Shown here one piece after another: positions 23,818 to 33,003 of a stretch of DNA of 64,000 bases. Source of the stretch: Cohnella caldifontis (lineage in GTDB: Bacteria; Bacillota; Bacilli; Paenibacillales; Paenibacillaceae). Under the pieces are notes generated by a model. The model did no database searches and had not been told where the DNA came from. It saw only the letters and a list, made by a program, of their open reading frames with translations. Location of the stretch: contig NZ_JAQZSJ010000004.1 of assembly GCF_029360585.1 (NCBI RefSeq), positions 1 to 64,000 on the forward strand, read 5' to 3'. Each line of letters opens with the position of its first letter. Position 1 is the stretch's first letter. Position numbers and translations under genes: made by a program.

Positions 23818-25307
23818 TCCCGGTTCCTCCAATCAAAATCATCCTCGAACGGATAACAAGGGCGCTGCAGTTTCTTGTAATTCAGCTGGCGGATGTCGGC
23901 CGGGCTTCGGCCCGGGGTGTCCAGAATATAAATCCGATCCGTCAGCTTGCCGTAATCCGCGCGGAATTGATTGGCGGATTTAACCAGCACGATGTCCGCC
24001 GCCGCGGGCTCCAGTCCCATGCTCCGATACATGGAGGGATCGCCGGAGAAGGTCGCCCGCTCCGTGACGAGGACGGAAAGCTTGCCGCATTCGATCACTG
24101 CGCATCTGCCCATACGGGCCTCCGTCCCCGCCGCATACCCCCCTTGCAGCACAAAACGCCCGTCGCCGATTCTTCTCACCGTTCCGCTCACCGCGACGGG
24201 ATCCCCGTCGGCGCATAACCGGTAGCCAAGCCTGAACTCCGCCCGCCCGCCGACGCCGGTCCGGATCGCGGCCGCGACGGCATCCGGATCCACGATCGTA
24301 AGCAGGCTATCATATTTCTCATGCACCCCAAGCCTTAGGAATTCGCGCAAGACGTAGTTGCTGTCTCCCGGCGAGCCCGCGCCCGGACTGTCGGAAGAAT
24401 CCGATATGACGATCGGCGGTTCGCCGGCTTTCCGGCTCTCCGCAAGCTCGGCGATCGCGTCGACCGCGTACAGTCGGATGCCGAATTCATGCCGCTTGCG
24501 CCAGAACAGCTCGGCCAAGCGATCCGCCTCCCGCTCCGTCCGCTGCGGATCGTCTCCCACCGTCACTACGGCGCAGCCCATCTCCTCGATGTCCAGCCAA
24601 GGCTGAACCGGGAACAACGACGTGACCCGCGAATCCCCGCGGCTTTCGCCCTCGCGCGCTTCCGCCCATAGCTCCGCGAACGGACCGTGCGACGATTGGC
24701 TGTTCTCGGCGGGCACGATCATCGGCAGCTTTCGAAGGACCACCGCGGGCCTCCTGCCGCTTTTCAGGATGGAAAGCAGAAGCTCCGCCGAGCGGACCCC
24801 CGTCTCGTCGAAATCCGCATGCGGATACGTGCGGAAACCTACGATGCCGTTCACGTTCCCGGCCATCTTCCGGGTCACGTTGCCGTGCAAATCCAGCGAG
24901 ACGACGAACGGGATCGTGCCGACCTCGCCGCGGATCGTCTCGATCAGCTCGCCTTCCACGTCGTCGCAGCCTTCGGCCACCATGGCGCCGTGGAGCGCGA
25001 AGTAGACTCCGTCGCAGGCGGGAACGTCTTTCAGGCACCCGATCAGCTCCGCGGTTAATTCCGCCAGCGCTTCCCTCCGGAACACGCCCGAAGAGACGGC
25101 GTGGGCGGACAGGGTCGGCACGATTTCGGCCCCTGCCTGCCTTGCGCGTCGGATGAATCCGCCGAGTTCGCTTTCCGCCTTCAGCTTCAGAATGTCGGCT
25201 CCCTTGGCATAGCGATGCCGGCGGAAGTCGTCCATCCCGCTCAAGACCGGGCTGAACGTGTTGCTCTCCTGGATGATGGCGCCGACCAGGATGCGGGGCG
25301 CTCTCAT
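23814..25307 (-). CDS. M81-family metallopeptidase-like protein (MlrC-like)
   Basis: This 497-residue protein begins with the MlrC signature RILVGAIIQESNTFSPV and has the metal-site region FALHGAMVAEGCDDVEGEL and SLDLHGNVTRKMA. MlrC degrades linear microcystin peptides, but most relatives have unknown substrates and occur in transport/catabolic operons. Both ends overlap its neighbours by ATGA (25304-25307 and 23814-23817), so it is translationally coupled to the glycosidase and the aminotransferase. No signal peptide is seen, so it is cytoplasmic. Confidence 0.85.
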   Translation of the reverse strand: MRAPRILVGAIIQESNTFSPVLSGMDDFRRHRYAKGADILKLKAESELGGFIRRARQAGAEIVPTLSAHAVSSGVFRREALAELTAELIGCLKDVPACDGVYFALHGAMVAEGCDDVEGELIETIRGEVGTIPFVVSLDLHGNVTRKMAGNVNGIVGFRTYPHADFDETGVRSAELLLSILKSGRRPAVVLRKLPMIVPAENSQSSHGPFAELWAEAREGESRGDSRVTSLFPVQPWLDIEEMGCAVVTVGDDPQRTEREADRLAELFWRKRHEFGIRLYAVDAIAELAESRKAGEPPIVISDSSDSPGAGSPGDSNYVLREFLRLGVHEKYDSLLTIVDPDAVAAAIRTGVGGRAEFRLGYRLCADGDPVAVSGTVRRIGDGRFVLQGGYAAGTEARMGRCAVIECGKLSVLVTERATFSGDPSMYRSMGLEPAAADIVLVKSANQFRADYGKLTDRIYILDTPGRSPADIRQLNYKKLQRPCYPFEDDFDWRNRE

Positions 25308-26623
25308 CGATCGACCCTCAGGTACAGCACGGAATAAGGAGGCAAACGAAGCCGTCCGTCACCGGACAAGAGGCTTTGCGCCGGCACCGGCTCCCATTGG
25401 CGATGCTCGTCGATCAGATCGGCTTGCATCTTCGCCGCGTCCGGTTGAGCGGCGTCCCATTTCAGGTCAACGAGCCGCTCGCTGCCGTCGAAATTGCTGA
25501 TCAGCGCCGCCACGCGCCCGTCCGCATCCCTGGCCGCCAGACAGGACAGCCCCTCCGACTCTCCCGTGATTTCGCAGCCGATGCGCGAACCGTGTTGACG
25601 GAGATGCTCGAATGCCTGAACGGCATGGTACGTTTTCTGGGGAACCCCGTGATAATCGAACAGCCCGCAAAACAAGGCCGTCGGCTGGCCGTCATAGTAA
25701 TTGGCTTGGTCGACCGGCAGGTCCTGCAGAAAGCTAAGCACCTGCGCGACGAAGGCAGCGCCTTCATGGCTTTTCTGCCGATCGAACACTTGCTTGCGGA
25801 TGAATTCGTTCCCCTTGTTCCAGATGGTCGCGAAATCGCCCGTCATGTAGTTCCATTCGTTCAAATGGCTTTCCGTCTTCCCATATCCGTATCGATCCAG
25901 CAGGCTGCGGATATGTCGGGCGTTCCGCGCGATTTTCAGCGGATCTCCGGTATACGTATGCCAGGAGAAGAAATCGAGCGGCAGCTGCCGGGAACGGCAA
26001 TGCTCCAAAAACTCCGGCACGAAATCGGAGTTCGGATTCGCGACGGCCGGCCCTCCCACCTTGAGGGAAGGATCGAACCGCTTGATCGCCAGCGAAGCCG
26101 TCTCGTAGAGCCGATAGTATTGTTCATGCGTGCCCGACCACATGCGGACGCTGTAATCCGGCTCGTTCCAAATCTCCCAGTATTCGATGTTGTAATAGAA
26201 GCCGTTGGCCCAGCCTTGATTGTAATGCCGGATGATTCCGATGCAGATCCGCGCCCATTTCTCGTAATCCTTGGGGGGGTGGACGAAATATTTCGTCGCC
26301 GTATGCTCGATGCTTTCTCCAAGCCGGTATACGACGCGGGCCCCGGTCGCAACGACCGTCCGCAAATATTCGTCGGTTTGGGAGAAATCGTAGCTGGCCG
26401 GATCCGCGGGGTCCTTGTCGAAATCGGGAAATACGATATGGATATCCACCTCGCGCGGATGCGGCCAGTTGGGATCGTGCAGGCGGACGAGCGGCACCGC
26501 CGCGGCTGCGTAATAGTCCGATACGTCGACGAGCGATCCGTAGGTAACGGGTCCGTTGTTCACTCCGTGAATGGGCTTGATCGTACCGATGGTCTGATCG
26601 GGATGAAGCCTGATTTCCGTCAC
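25304..26623 (-). CDS. Clan GH-A glycosidase (GH39-like)
   Basis: This 439-residue protein has the GH-A catalytic pattern. The acid/base Glu is in YWEIWNEPD (about residue 178) and a nucleophile candidate Glu is in SHLNEWNY (about residue 268), with an N-terminal barrel and a C-terminal beta domain. The combination resembles GH39 beta-xylosidase-like enzymes. No signal peptide is present, so it acts inside the cell on imported oligosaccharides. The start is GTG with GGAGGG 8 nt upstream. It leads the enzyme section of the operon, 22 bp after the response regulator. Confidence 0.8.
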   Translation of the reverse strand: MTEIRLHPDQTIGTIKPIHGVNNGPVTYGSLVDVSDYYAAAAVPLVRLHDPNWPHPREVDIHIVFPDFDKDPADPASYDFSQTDEYLRTVVATGARVVYRLGESIEHTATKYFVHPPKDYEKWARICIGIIRHYNQGWANGFYYNIEYWEIWNEPDYSVRMWSGTHEQYYRLYETASLAIKRFDPSLKVGGPAVANPNSDFVPEFLEHCRSRQLPLDFFSWHTYTGDPLKIARNARHIRSLLDRYGYGKTESHLNEWNYMTGDFATIWNKGNEFIRKQVFDRQKSHEGAAFVAQVLSFLQDLPVDQANYYDGQPTALFCGLFDYHGVPQKTYHAVQAFEHLRQHGSRIGCEITGESEGLSCLAARDADGRVAALISNFDGSERLVDLKWDAAQPDAAKMQADLIDEHRQWEPVPAQSLLSGDGRLRLPPYSVLYLRVDR

Positions 26624-26645
26624 TTATGATCCCTCCGATAGGTTC

Positions 26646-28262
26646 CTAGAGTCGATCCCTGTATTCCTGGGGAGTAACCCCATGCTCTTTTTTGAAGGTT
26701 TTGATGAAATAGGCCGTATTCAAATAGCCGATCTGGCCGGCGATTTCGTAGATTTTCAAATCGGAATGGCGGAGCAGGTGCAAAGCCCGCTCCATTCTGA
26801 CGCGATGCAGGTAATCCTTTAGCGCTTCCCCGGTTTCCAGCTTATACACTTTGGACAAATACACGGGGTGCATGCCGACATGGCCGGCCAAGGTCTGGAG
26901 CGACACGTCGTCTCCCAAGTGGACATGGATATACTCCTTGACCTGCTTGATCAAACCGGCCCGGGCGTCCAACGTCTCGTCCCGGCTGGAAGCCGAAAGC
27001 CTGCGGCACGCTTCCATCGCCCACGCTTGCAGGGCGGCGGCGGACTGGGTAAGTTCGATGGACTGATAGAACTTGGGATCCGATTCGCAATCCAAGGCCC
27101 GCGCGATCGTCTGGCCGCTGGAATGCGCGTAATGGAAGCAGGCGGAGAGGATCGTATGGTAAATTTCGGCCAACGCGTCCGCATGGATCGGCGCCTCTCC
27201 CCAAGCCTCCAGCTCTTCGAAAATCGCCTGCAGCCGATTCCGGGCTTCTTCCCACAATCCCGCTTCGAACAGGTGCGCGAGGGAAGGCGGCGACTGAAGA
27301 GAGGATAGGGACCGGGAGACGGCAGCCGGCTCCGCGGGGTCGGAGGACAGCAGCAATCCCGTGTCCCCTCCGATCCAACGGCGCATCGTCCGGACCGCCG
27401 CTTCATAGGAGGACGGAAGGTCTCCCGTGAATTCGGCGCTTCTTCCGCATACGACGGAAATGTTCTTGTTCAGATAGTGCAGCACCAGATGCTGCACTTG
27501 GCCCGCCAGCCGGGAGACCAATTCCTGCCCGTCCTCGGCCGCGGCCGCTTCCTTGAGCTTGAGCAAAAGGACCTGAAAATCGTATACGTCGTTGCCGCCC
27601 CAAACCTCGAACGCTTCGCCCAGCACCTCCTGGGCGATGTTGAGAACGGCATACTCCAACAGCGCGCGCTCCCGGGCATGGGGAAAGTAATGCTCCAGCC
27701 GGACGATCACCGGGTAGACCGTGTCCCCCGCGCGATACGGGAGATCGAGCATGTCGGCCTTCTCTGCCAGTTCGCGGCCCGCCGTCTTCCCTTCGAGGGC
27801 TTCGCGCAGCAATTCGGCGCGCAGGGCGGGAAGGTGTTCCCGCAAATAGTCCAGGGTCCGCTGCTGCGAGCTGATCTGCGCCCATTCCTCCTTCAGCGAG
27901 GCGGCCGCTTTGCCGATGATGTCGATCAGGGCTTCGTCCCTTACCGGCTTCAGCAAATAGTCCACCACTTGGAGCCGCAGCGCTTCCTTGGCGTATTGAA
28001 ACTCGGCGTGACCGGTCAGCAGGATGAAGCGGGTCCGTTTATTCCGGTCCCGAAGCTGATGAAGCAGCTGCAAACCGTCCATCCCCGGCATGCGGATATC
28101 CGTCAGCACGATATCGACGTATTGCCGGTCCGCCCAGGCGAGAGCTTCTTTCGCGGAATAGGCGCAGAACACCTCGTCGATGTCCAGCTCGGACCACGGA
28201 AGGGTTTGGGCGATGGCGTCCACCACCGAAGGTTCGTCGTCCACGATCAAGATCCGGAACAT
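26646..28262 (-). CDS. YesN-type response regulator with AraC HTH
   Basis: The receiver domain has Asp55 in DIVLTDIRMPGMDG and KPVRDE; the C-terminal AraC HTH includes VYLSKVYKLETGEALKDYLH and IGYLNTAYFIKTFKKEHG. The start at 28262 (ATG) is 7 nt after AAGGAGG and shares one base with the kinase stop (TGATG). It is the partner of the kinase at 28262-29998 and probably activates this operon and the divergent permeases. The linker of about 280 residues between the domains is long, as usual in YesN proteins. Confidence 0.92.
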   Translation of the reverse strand: MFRILIVDDEPSVVDAIAQTLPWSELDIDEVFCAYSAKEALAWADRQYVDIVLTDIRMPGMDGLQLLHQLRDRNKRTRFILLTGHAEFQYAKEALRLQVVDYLLKPVRDEALIDIIGKAAASLKEEWAQISSQQRTLDYLREHLPALRAELLREALEGKTAGRELAEKADMLDLPYRAGDTVYPVIVRLEHYFPHARERALLEYAVLNIAQEVLGEAFEVWGGNDVYDFQVLLLKLKEAAAAEDGQELVSRLAGQVQHLVLHYLNKNISVVCGRSAEFTGDLPSSYEAAVRTMRRWIGGDTGLLLSSDPAEPAAVSRSLSSLQSPPSLAHLFEAGLWEEARNRLQAIFEELEAWGEAPIHADALAEIYHTILSACFHYAHSSGQTIARALDCESDPKFYQSIELTQSAAALQAWAMEACRRLSASSRDETLDARAGLIKQVKEYIHVHLGDDVSLQTLAGHVGMHPVYLSKVYKLETGEALKDYLHRVRMERALHLLRHSDLKIYEIAGQIGYLNTAYFIKTFKKEHGVTPQEYRDRL

Positions 28263-29998
28263 CACTGCGCCTCCTTCTTGGCCGCGATCCGCACCGTAAC
28301 GGTCGTGCCGCCGCCTGCGCTCCGCCCGATTCTCAGCCCCGAATCCTCTCCGTACATCAGCTTAAGCCGCTGGTTGACGTTCCAGATCCCGAAAGAGGCA
28401 TTTTCCCGATTTTCCGGCTGTTCCAGCTTCATCCGAAGCTGCTCCAGCTTGTCGTCCCGGATGCCGACCCCGTTGTCTTCGATGATGATTCGGCTTTCGT
28501 CATCCTGCATTTCTCCCCGGATCGCAATATGTCCGCGGCCTTCCTTGGGCTCGAGGCCGTGAATCACGGCATTCTCGACGATCGGCTGCAGGATCAGCAG
28601 CGGAATCTCCAACCCCTTCATTTCCTCCGGAATGGAGATTTCATAGGAAAACCGCTTGGTGCGGAGGTTTTGGATTTCCAGATAATTGACGATAACGTCC
28701 AACTCTTCGCGCAGCAGGGTCGTCTGTTTGCCCAGACGCGTCGTGTAGCGGAAATATTCGCCCAGGTTGAGCGCCATGGCCACCACCGACTCTTCGTCGC
28801 CCAGCCGCGCCATATTCTTGATATAGAAGAGGCAGTTGTACAGAAAATGGGGATTGATCTGGGACTGGAGCTGTTTCAGCAGGGCCTCCCTGGAGCGGAT
28901 GCGCTCCTCGTAGACTTTCTCCAGCAGCTCCTGGATCTCCGACGCCATCTCGTTGAACCTCTTGTAGAGGAACGAGAAATCGCTGTCGCCCGTACGGCGG
29001 ATCCGCAAGGAGTAGTCCCCCCTTTTGATGCCCTGCATGCTCTTCATGAGCTCGCGGATCGGAATCCGCAGCTGACGGTACAGGATATAAGCGGCGAGCA
29101 CCCCGAAGCAGAGCAGCGCAAGCGAGAACGCGTAAAAGAGGTTGCGGGCGCTTTTCACCGGCTGCAGGATTTGCTCGACGGGAATGGACTCCGCCAAATA
29201 CCAATGAAAGCCGAACAGCGGCAAGTAGCTGATCATCATCTGCTGGCGGCCCAGGCGAAGCGGCACGTTCATCCCGCCTTCGCGTTTCGCGTTCTGCTTC
29301 AGATAGCCGGCGATTTCCGTCATGAAAACGGGATCCATGGTGCGGTTCCCCAAGACCCCGTATTCCGGACTGAACAGAAACGGTTCGCCATGGCCGTCGG
29401 CCTTATACCGATCCAGCATATCCTTCAGATTGTCGGTGGAAAACGAGGTTTTCACCACGAGTCGGGACTTCTCCAGATCCCCATAGGAACTCTCGGGGGT
29501 TACCGAATACCAGACGAATCTGGATTTCCCCGTGCCGTCATCCCGTTCGAATTGCCATCCCCTCCGAATCGAGCGCAGCAAGGCCGCGTCGTCATACGTC
29601 AGCACGTTCGTCGCGGTGGAGATCACCTCGCGGGTTTGCCGGGAATAGACCGAGATGTCGGTGGACCAACCGCTTGCTCCAGATTGCAGGGAAAGGTGGT
29701 CGAGAATCATGTTGTTCCATTTGTTCCGGTTGAACGTATCCCCGGACTGGGTGAGGAATTCCAACTCCTTGATCGCCGGATCGTTGTTCAGGAGAATCGC
29801 GTTGATCGAGAGTTGATTCACCTTGTCCTCCAATTCCTTTTTCAAGAACTGCAGCTTGTTCAGGTTATTGCTTTCGATTTCCTTCTCCAGCACGTTGACG
29901 GTGGTTCGGGTATAGACGGTAAATAAAAGGATCATGATCGCCAACAAACCGAAAATCAAAATCACGACCTTGGAGAAGCTGTTCATACGTTTGATCAT
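28262..29998 (-). CDS. YesM-type sensor histidine kinase
   Basis: This protein of about 578 residues has TM1 (about 9-29), an extracytoplasmic sensor region, TM2 (about 288-307), HAMP (PIRELMKSMQGIKRGDYSL) and a His_kinase domain. His384 lies in QINPHFLYNCLFYI, the N box is VENAVIHG and the G box is IIEDNGVGI. The start is uncertain: ATG at 29998 or 29986, both with weak ribosome binding sites. It follows the binding-protein gene and an attenuator-type hairpin. Confidence 0.9.
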   Translation of the reverse strand: MIKRMNSFSKVVILIFGLLAIMILLFTVYTRTTVNVLEKEIESNNLNKLQFLKKELEDKVNQLSINAILLNNDPAIKELEFLTQSGDTFNRNKWNNMILDHLSLQSGASGWSTDISVYSRQTREVISTATNVLTYDDAALLRSIRRGWQFERDDGTGKSRFVWYSVTPESSYGDLEKSRLVVKTSFSTDNLKDMLDRYKADGHGEPFLFSPEYGVLGNRTMDPVFMTEIAGYLKQNAKREGGMNVPLRLGRQQMMISYLPLFGFHWYLAESIPVEQILQPVKSARNLFYAFSLALLCFGVLAAYILYRQLRIPIRELMKSMQGIKRGDYSLRIRRTGDSDFSFLYKRFNEMASEIQELLEKVYEERIRSREALLKQLQSQINPHFLYNCLFYIKNMARLGDEESVVAMALNLGEYFRYTTRLGKQTTLLREELDVIVNYLEIQNLRTKRFSYEISIPEEMKGLEIPLLILQPIVENAVIHGLEPKEGRGHIAIRGEMQDDESRIIIEDNGVGIRDDKLEQLRMKLEQPENRENASFGIWNVNQRLKLMYGEDSGLRIGRSAGGGTTVTVRIAAKKEAQ

Positions 29999-30080
29999 TC
30001 GTAATATCACACGCCTTGATGTAAAAGTACGAAGCCTGTCCCAAACGTACCACAAGCCGCCGCCGGCCGCGAGATGAAGG

Positions 30081-30107
30081 AGAGATTCTCCGCCGTGGGA
30101 GAATCTC
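30081..30107. terminator. Hairpin between binding-protein and kinase genes
   Basis: AGAGATTCTCC pairs with GGAGAATCTC around a short loop, 14 bp beyond the binding-protein stop. No strong T run follows on the minus strand. It is likely a partial terminator or mRNA-stabilising stem like those after other binding-protein genes here. Confidence 0.65.
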
Positions 30108-30120
30108 ATCTTCGCAAAAG

Positions 30121-31800
30121 TTACGGTTTGTTTACGCCCTTATACCATTCGTTCACTTCGGCCGTGATTTCATCGCCGCCCTGCTTTTTCCACTCCTCCA
30201 CGAAGGCGTCGAACGAGTCTACCGGCTCGTTGCCGAAGATGATTTTGCTGAACGTTTCCATTTCGAGCTTGTTCAGGTAGTCTCCCTTGGCAGACATCGT
30301 GTTGGTCGTTCCGCCCGTAAACGCGGTCTTCGTCGAAAATTGCCGCGAATTCCATACGTCCGTTGCCGACTCGAGTTCGATGGGGGGAACGAACCCGCCC
30401 CAGATTTTCTCGTAAGGCGTGCTGGCTTTGCCCGATTCTTTGATTTTGACCAACGCCTGCAAGTTCTGGGAAGGAATCCGGGGACCTTGGTCGAGCAGGC
30501 TGTAGAAAAAGACGCGTACGCCGCCGCCCGGAACCTTGTTCAGATCGTAGGTCACCTGACCGTCCACCGTCGCCCAGTCGTAGCCTTCCGCCCAGCCGTT
30601 CTCGAATTCGCTGCCCGGCTTCGGGTCGGCGACGTTGTCAAACAGATAGTTGGCGTAGGTAAAGAAAATTTCGGGATGCTTCATGTTCTTGTTGATGAAC
30701 AGGGCGCCGTTGTACGGGTGACGCCCGTAGTGCATGCTTTTGCCGTCCGCGCCGGTCGGCAGAGGGAAGGTCGTCAGCTCGGCACCGGGGTTGTTTTTGG
30801 CCAGGTCTCCCATCGGCCAAGCTTCCGACCAATAAGGACCCGCGAAGGTGCCGCCGCTGCCGGCCGACATGAAGGCGCCGGCCTTCTCCGCGTTCCAAAT
30901 GCCCGCTTCCTTGGGGATATACCCTTTGGCCACCCAGTCCTTCAGCTTCTGAAGCCCTTGCTTGATTTCCGGCTTCACGGAGCCGTAGGTCAGCGTTCCG
31001 TCATCGTTCTTCAGCCAGAATCCGGGCATCGAGCCGTATGCGCCGAACACCCAGCCCAAACCGAAGCTGTCCGCGTACGAGTCCTTCAAGCCGGCGGAAA
31101 CGCCGTACGTGTCCTTCTTGCCGTTGCCGTCGGGATCTCCGTTCGTAAACGCGTCCAGGATTTTCTCGTAGTCGTCCAAGGTTTTGGGCTCGCTGAGATT
31201 CAGCTTTTTCATCCAATCGCCGCGGACCCACAAAACGGGATCGTTATTGTAATCGTAGTCCAGGTTCGGGATGCCGTAACGCTTGCCGTCCTTCATGAAC
31301 TCGTACCATACGGCGGGGTCTTCGTTCATCGCCTTTTTCCAGGTTTCCCCGGCATATTTGTCGAACAGCTCGCCGGCATCCAGGAACTTCCCGGAATCGA
31401 TCAGCATTTGGGCTTCCTGGCCGCTCGCGAACACCACGTCCGGCATCTCCTCGTTCGAGGAAAGCGCGAGCTTCAGCTTCGTCGCATAAGCATTGTTCGT
31501 GTCCTTGACGGACCACAAATTTTTGATTTCGATGCCGAGGTTGTCCTTGGTCCAGCGGTAATGCACGTTGTCGTCGATCGTCTCGCCGTTCTTGAACTCG
31601 GCGTTCGGCGCGATGCGCCGCACGGTCGTGATGGTAACGGGCGGATCGTACTTCCCGTTCACGATTTTAAGCTCTTGACTTTCGCCCGCCTGTCCCCCAG
31701 ATGAACCGGAGCCGCCCTTGCCCGAACACCCCAGAAGCAACGCGGAAGTCAACGACAGTACGAGGCCGATCGCGGAAACTCTTCGAAGCCGGTTGTCCAT
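30121..31800 (-). CDS. CUT1 solute-binding lipoprotein (LplA/YtcQ-like)
   Basis: This protein of about 559 residues has a lipobox (SALLLGCSGKG). Its length and motifs match LplA/YtcQ-type oligosaccharide-binding proteins (NAEFKNGETIDDN, DGKRYGIPNLDYDYNNDPVL). The start at 31800 has GGGGGAGG. Its transporter permeases are not downstream but divergent at 32023-33882, so one intergenic region controls both halves. It probably binds an oligosaccharide later cut by the GH39-like enzyme. Confidence 0.92.
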   Translation of the reverse strand: MDNRLRRVSAIGLVLSLTSALLLGCSGKGGSGSSGGQAGESQELKIVNGKYDPPVTITTVRRIAPNAEFKNGETIDDNVHYRWTKDNLGIEIKNLWSVKDTNNAYATKLKLALSSNEEMPDVVFASGQEAQMLIDSGKFLDAGELFDKYAGETWKKAMNEDPAVWYEFMKDGKRYGIPNLDYDYNNDPVLWVRGDWMKKLNLSEPKTLDDYEKILDAFTNGDPDGNGKKDTYGVSAGLKDSYADSFGLGWVFGAYGSMPGFWLKNDDGTLTYGSVKPEIKQGLQKLKDWVAKGYIPKEAGIWNAEKAGAFMSAGSGGTFAGPYWSEAWPMGDLAKNNPGAELTTFPLPTGADGKSMHYGRHPYNGALFINKNMKHPEIFFTYANYLFDNVADPKPGSEFENGWAEGYDWATVDGQVTYDLNKVPGGGVRVFFYSLLDQGPRIPSQNLQALVKIKESGKASTPYEKIWGGFVPPIELESATDVWNSRQFSTKTAFTGGTTNTMSAKGDYLNKLEMETFSKIIFGNEPVDSFDAFVEEWKKQGGDEITAEVNEWYKGVNKP

Positions 31801-32022
31801 GTGCCTCCCCCTCATTCCAATGTGGTACTTACAGGTCCATCGTAATCTCCCGTTTCGGGCGATGAAAATGATCCATTCTTAACAAAGCATACGCTTTTGT
31901 AAAGATAGCGAACAGACGGCCGGGCGTGTTAACAAAACCGTATCCGTTCTTTAGTTTCGGTTATTGTCGCCCAATGGAAACGGTGCTTACAATTAGGAAC
32001 AAACCGAGGAGAAAAGGATGGT
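31801..32022. promoter_or_regulatory. Divergent control region between binding protein and permeases
   Basis: Plus strand: TTGTCG (31964-31969), an 18-bp spacer and TACAAT (31988-31993), followed by GAGGAG before the first permease. Minus strand: a weaker TTTACA with a TAAGAA-like -10 lies upstream of the binding-protein gene. The region is the likely binding site of the YesN-type regulator encoded in the minus operon. No clear operator repeat was recognised. Confidence 0.6.
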
Positions 32023-32988
32023 TTGCCCATGGGTTCCCGCACCAACCGCAACACGATCCCCGCCGCCGGGCCCCTGCACGGAGCTCGATTCCGCCGAATG
32101 TTCCGCTATACCTGGCCGCTGCACGTGATGCTGCTTCCCGCCGTGATTCTCGTCCTTCTCTTTCAATATTTGCCGATGCTGGGCATCGTCATGGCCTTTC
32201 AGGATTTCAAGCCCTGGACGGGTTTTACCGGCTCCGAATGGGTCGGACTAGATCACTTCCGCAGCATTTTCGAAAGGAAAGACAGCACGCAGGTGATTTG
32301 GAACACATTGATTATCGCTTCCTTGAAGATCGTTTTCATCATCGTGATCCCGGTCGCGTTCGCTTTGCTGTTGAACGAAATCCGCCATGCGGTTTACAAA
32401 AGAACCGTGCAAACGCTGGTTTATCTGCCCCACTTCCTGTCTTGGGTCATTCTGGGGGGCATCCTCGCAGACCTGCTGTCGCCGCAGAGCGGCTTGGTCA
32501 ATCGCGTGCTTCACGACTGGTTCGGCATCCGTCCTGTGTTCTTTCTCGGGGACGGCAATTGGTTCCGGTTTACGGTCGTCGCCAGCCACGTCTGGAAAGA
32601 GTTCGGTTACGGCACGATCATTTATCTGGCCGCTTTGGCCGGCATTAACCCCAGCTTGTACGAAGCGGCGGAGGTCGACGGGGCCAGCCGCCTGCAGCAG
32701 ACGCTGTACGTCACCTTGCCGTCCCTCGTTCCGATCATCGTCGTATGCACGACGCTCGAGCTTAGCAATATCCTGAACGGCGGCTTCGATCAAATCTTCA
32801 ACTTATACAACCCGATGGTTTACGCCAAAGGCGACATTATCGATACGTTCGTTTATCGCGTCGGCATCTTGGATCAGCAAATGAGCTTTTCCGCGGCGAT
32901 TGGCGTGTTCAAGTCTGTCGTCAGCCTGGTGCTCATCACGGCCGTTTACCGAATCGCGCACAAGGTGGCCAATTACCGCATTTTCTAG
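32023..32988 (+). CDS. CUT1 ABC permease (LplB/YteP-like)
   Basis: This protein of about 320 residues has six membrane segments and the EAA loop YEAAEVDGASRLQQTLYVTL (about residue 215). A soluble N-terminal extension is typical of LplB-type permeases. The start may be TTG 32023 or ATG 32029; both lie after GAGGAGAAAAGG. It is followed 15 bp later by the second permease. No ATP-binding gene is present, so a shared MsmX-type ATPase encoded elsewhere is expected. Confidence 0.92.
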   Translation: MPMGSRTNRNTIPAAGPLHGARFRRMFRYTWPLHVMLLPAVILVLLFQYLPMLGIVMAFQDFKPWTGFTGSEWVGLDHFRSIFERKDSTQVIWNTLIIASLKIVFIIVIPVAFALLLNEIRHAVYKRTVQTLVYLPHFLSWVILGGILADLLSPQSGLVNRVLHDWFGIRPVFFLGDGNWFRFTVVASHVWKEFGYGTIIYLAALAGINPSLYEAAEVDGASRLQQTLYVTLPSLVPIIVVCTTLELSNILNGGFDQIFNLYNPMVYAKGDIIDTFVYRVGILDQQMSFSAAIGVFKSVVSLVLITAVYRIAHKVANYRIF

Positions 32989-33003
32989 GGGGTTGAAGTT
33001 CTC

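Noticed and set aside
28529-29926. 465-codon plus-strand frame opposite the kinase gene
   Set aside because: Antisense shadow of the kinase; no ribosome site and no recognisable domain.
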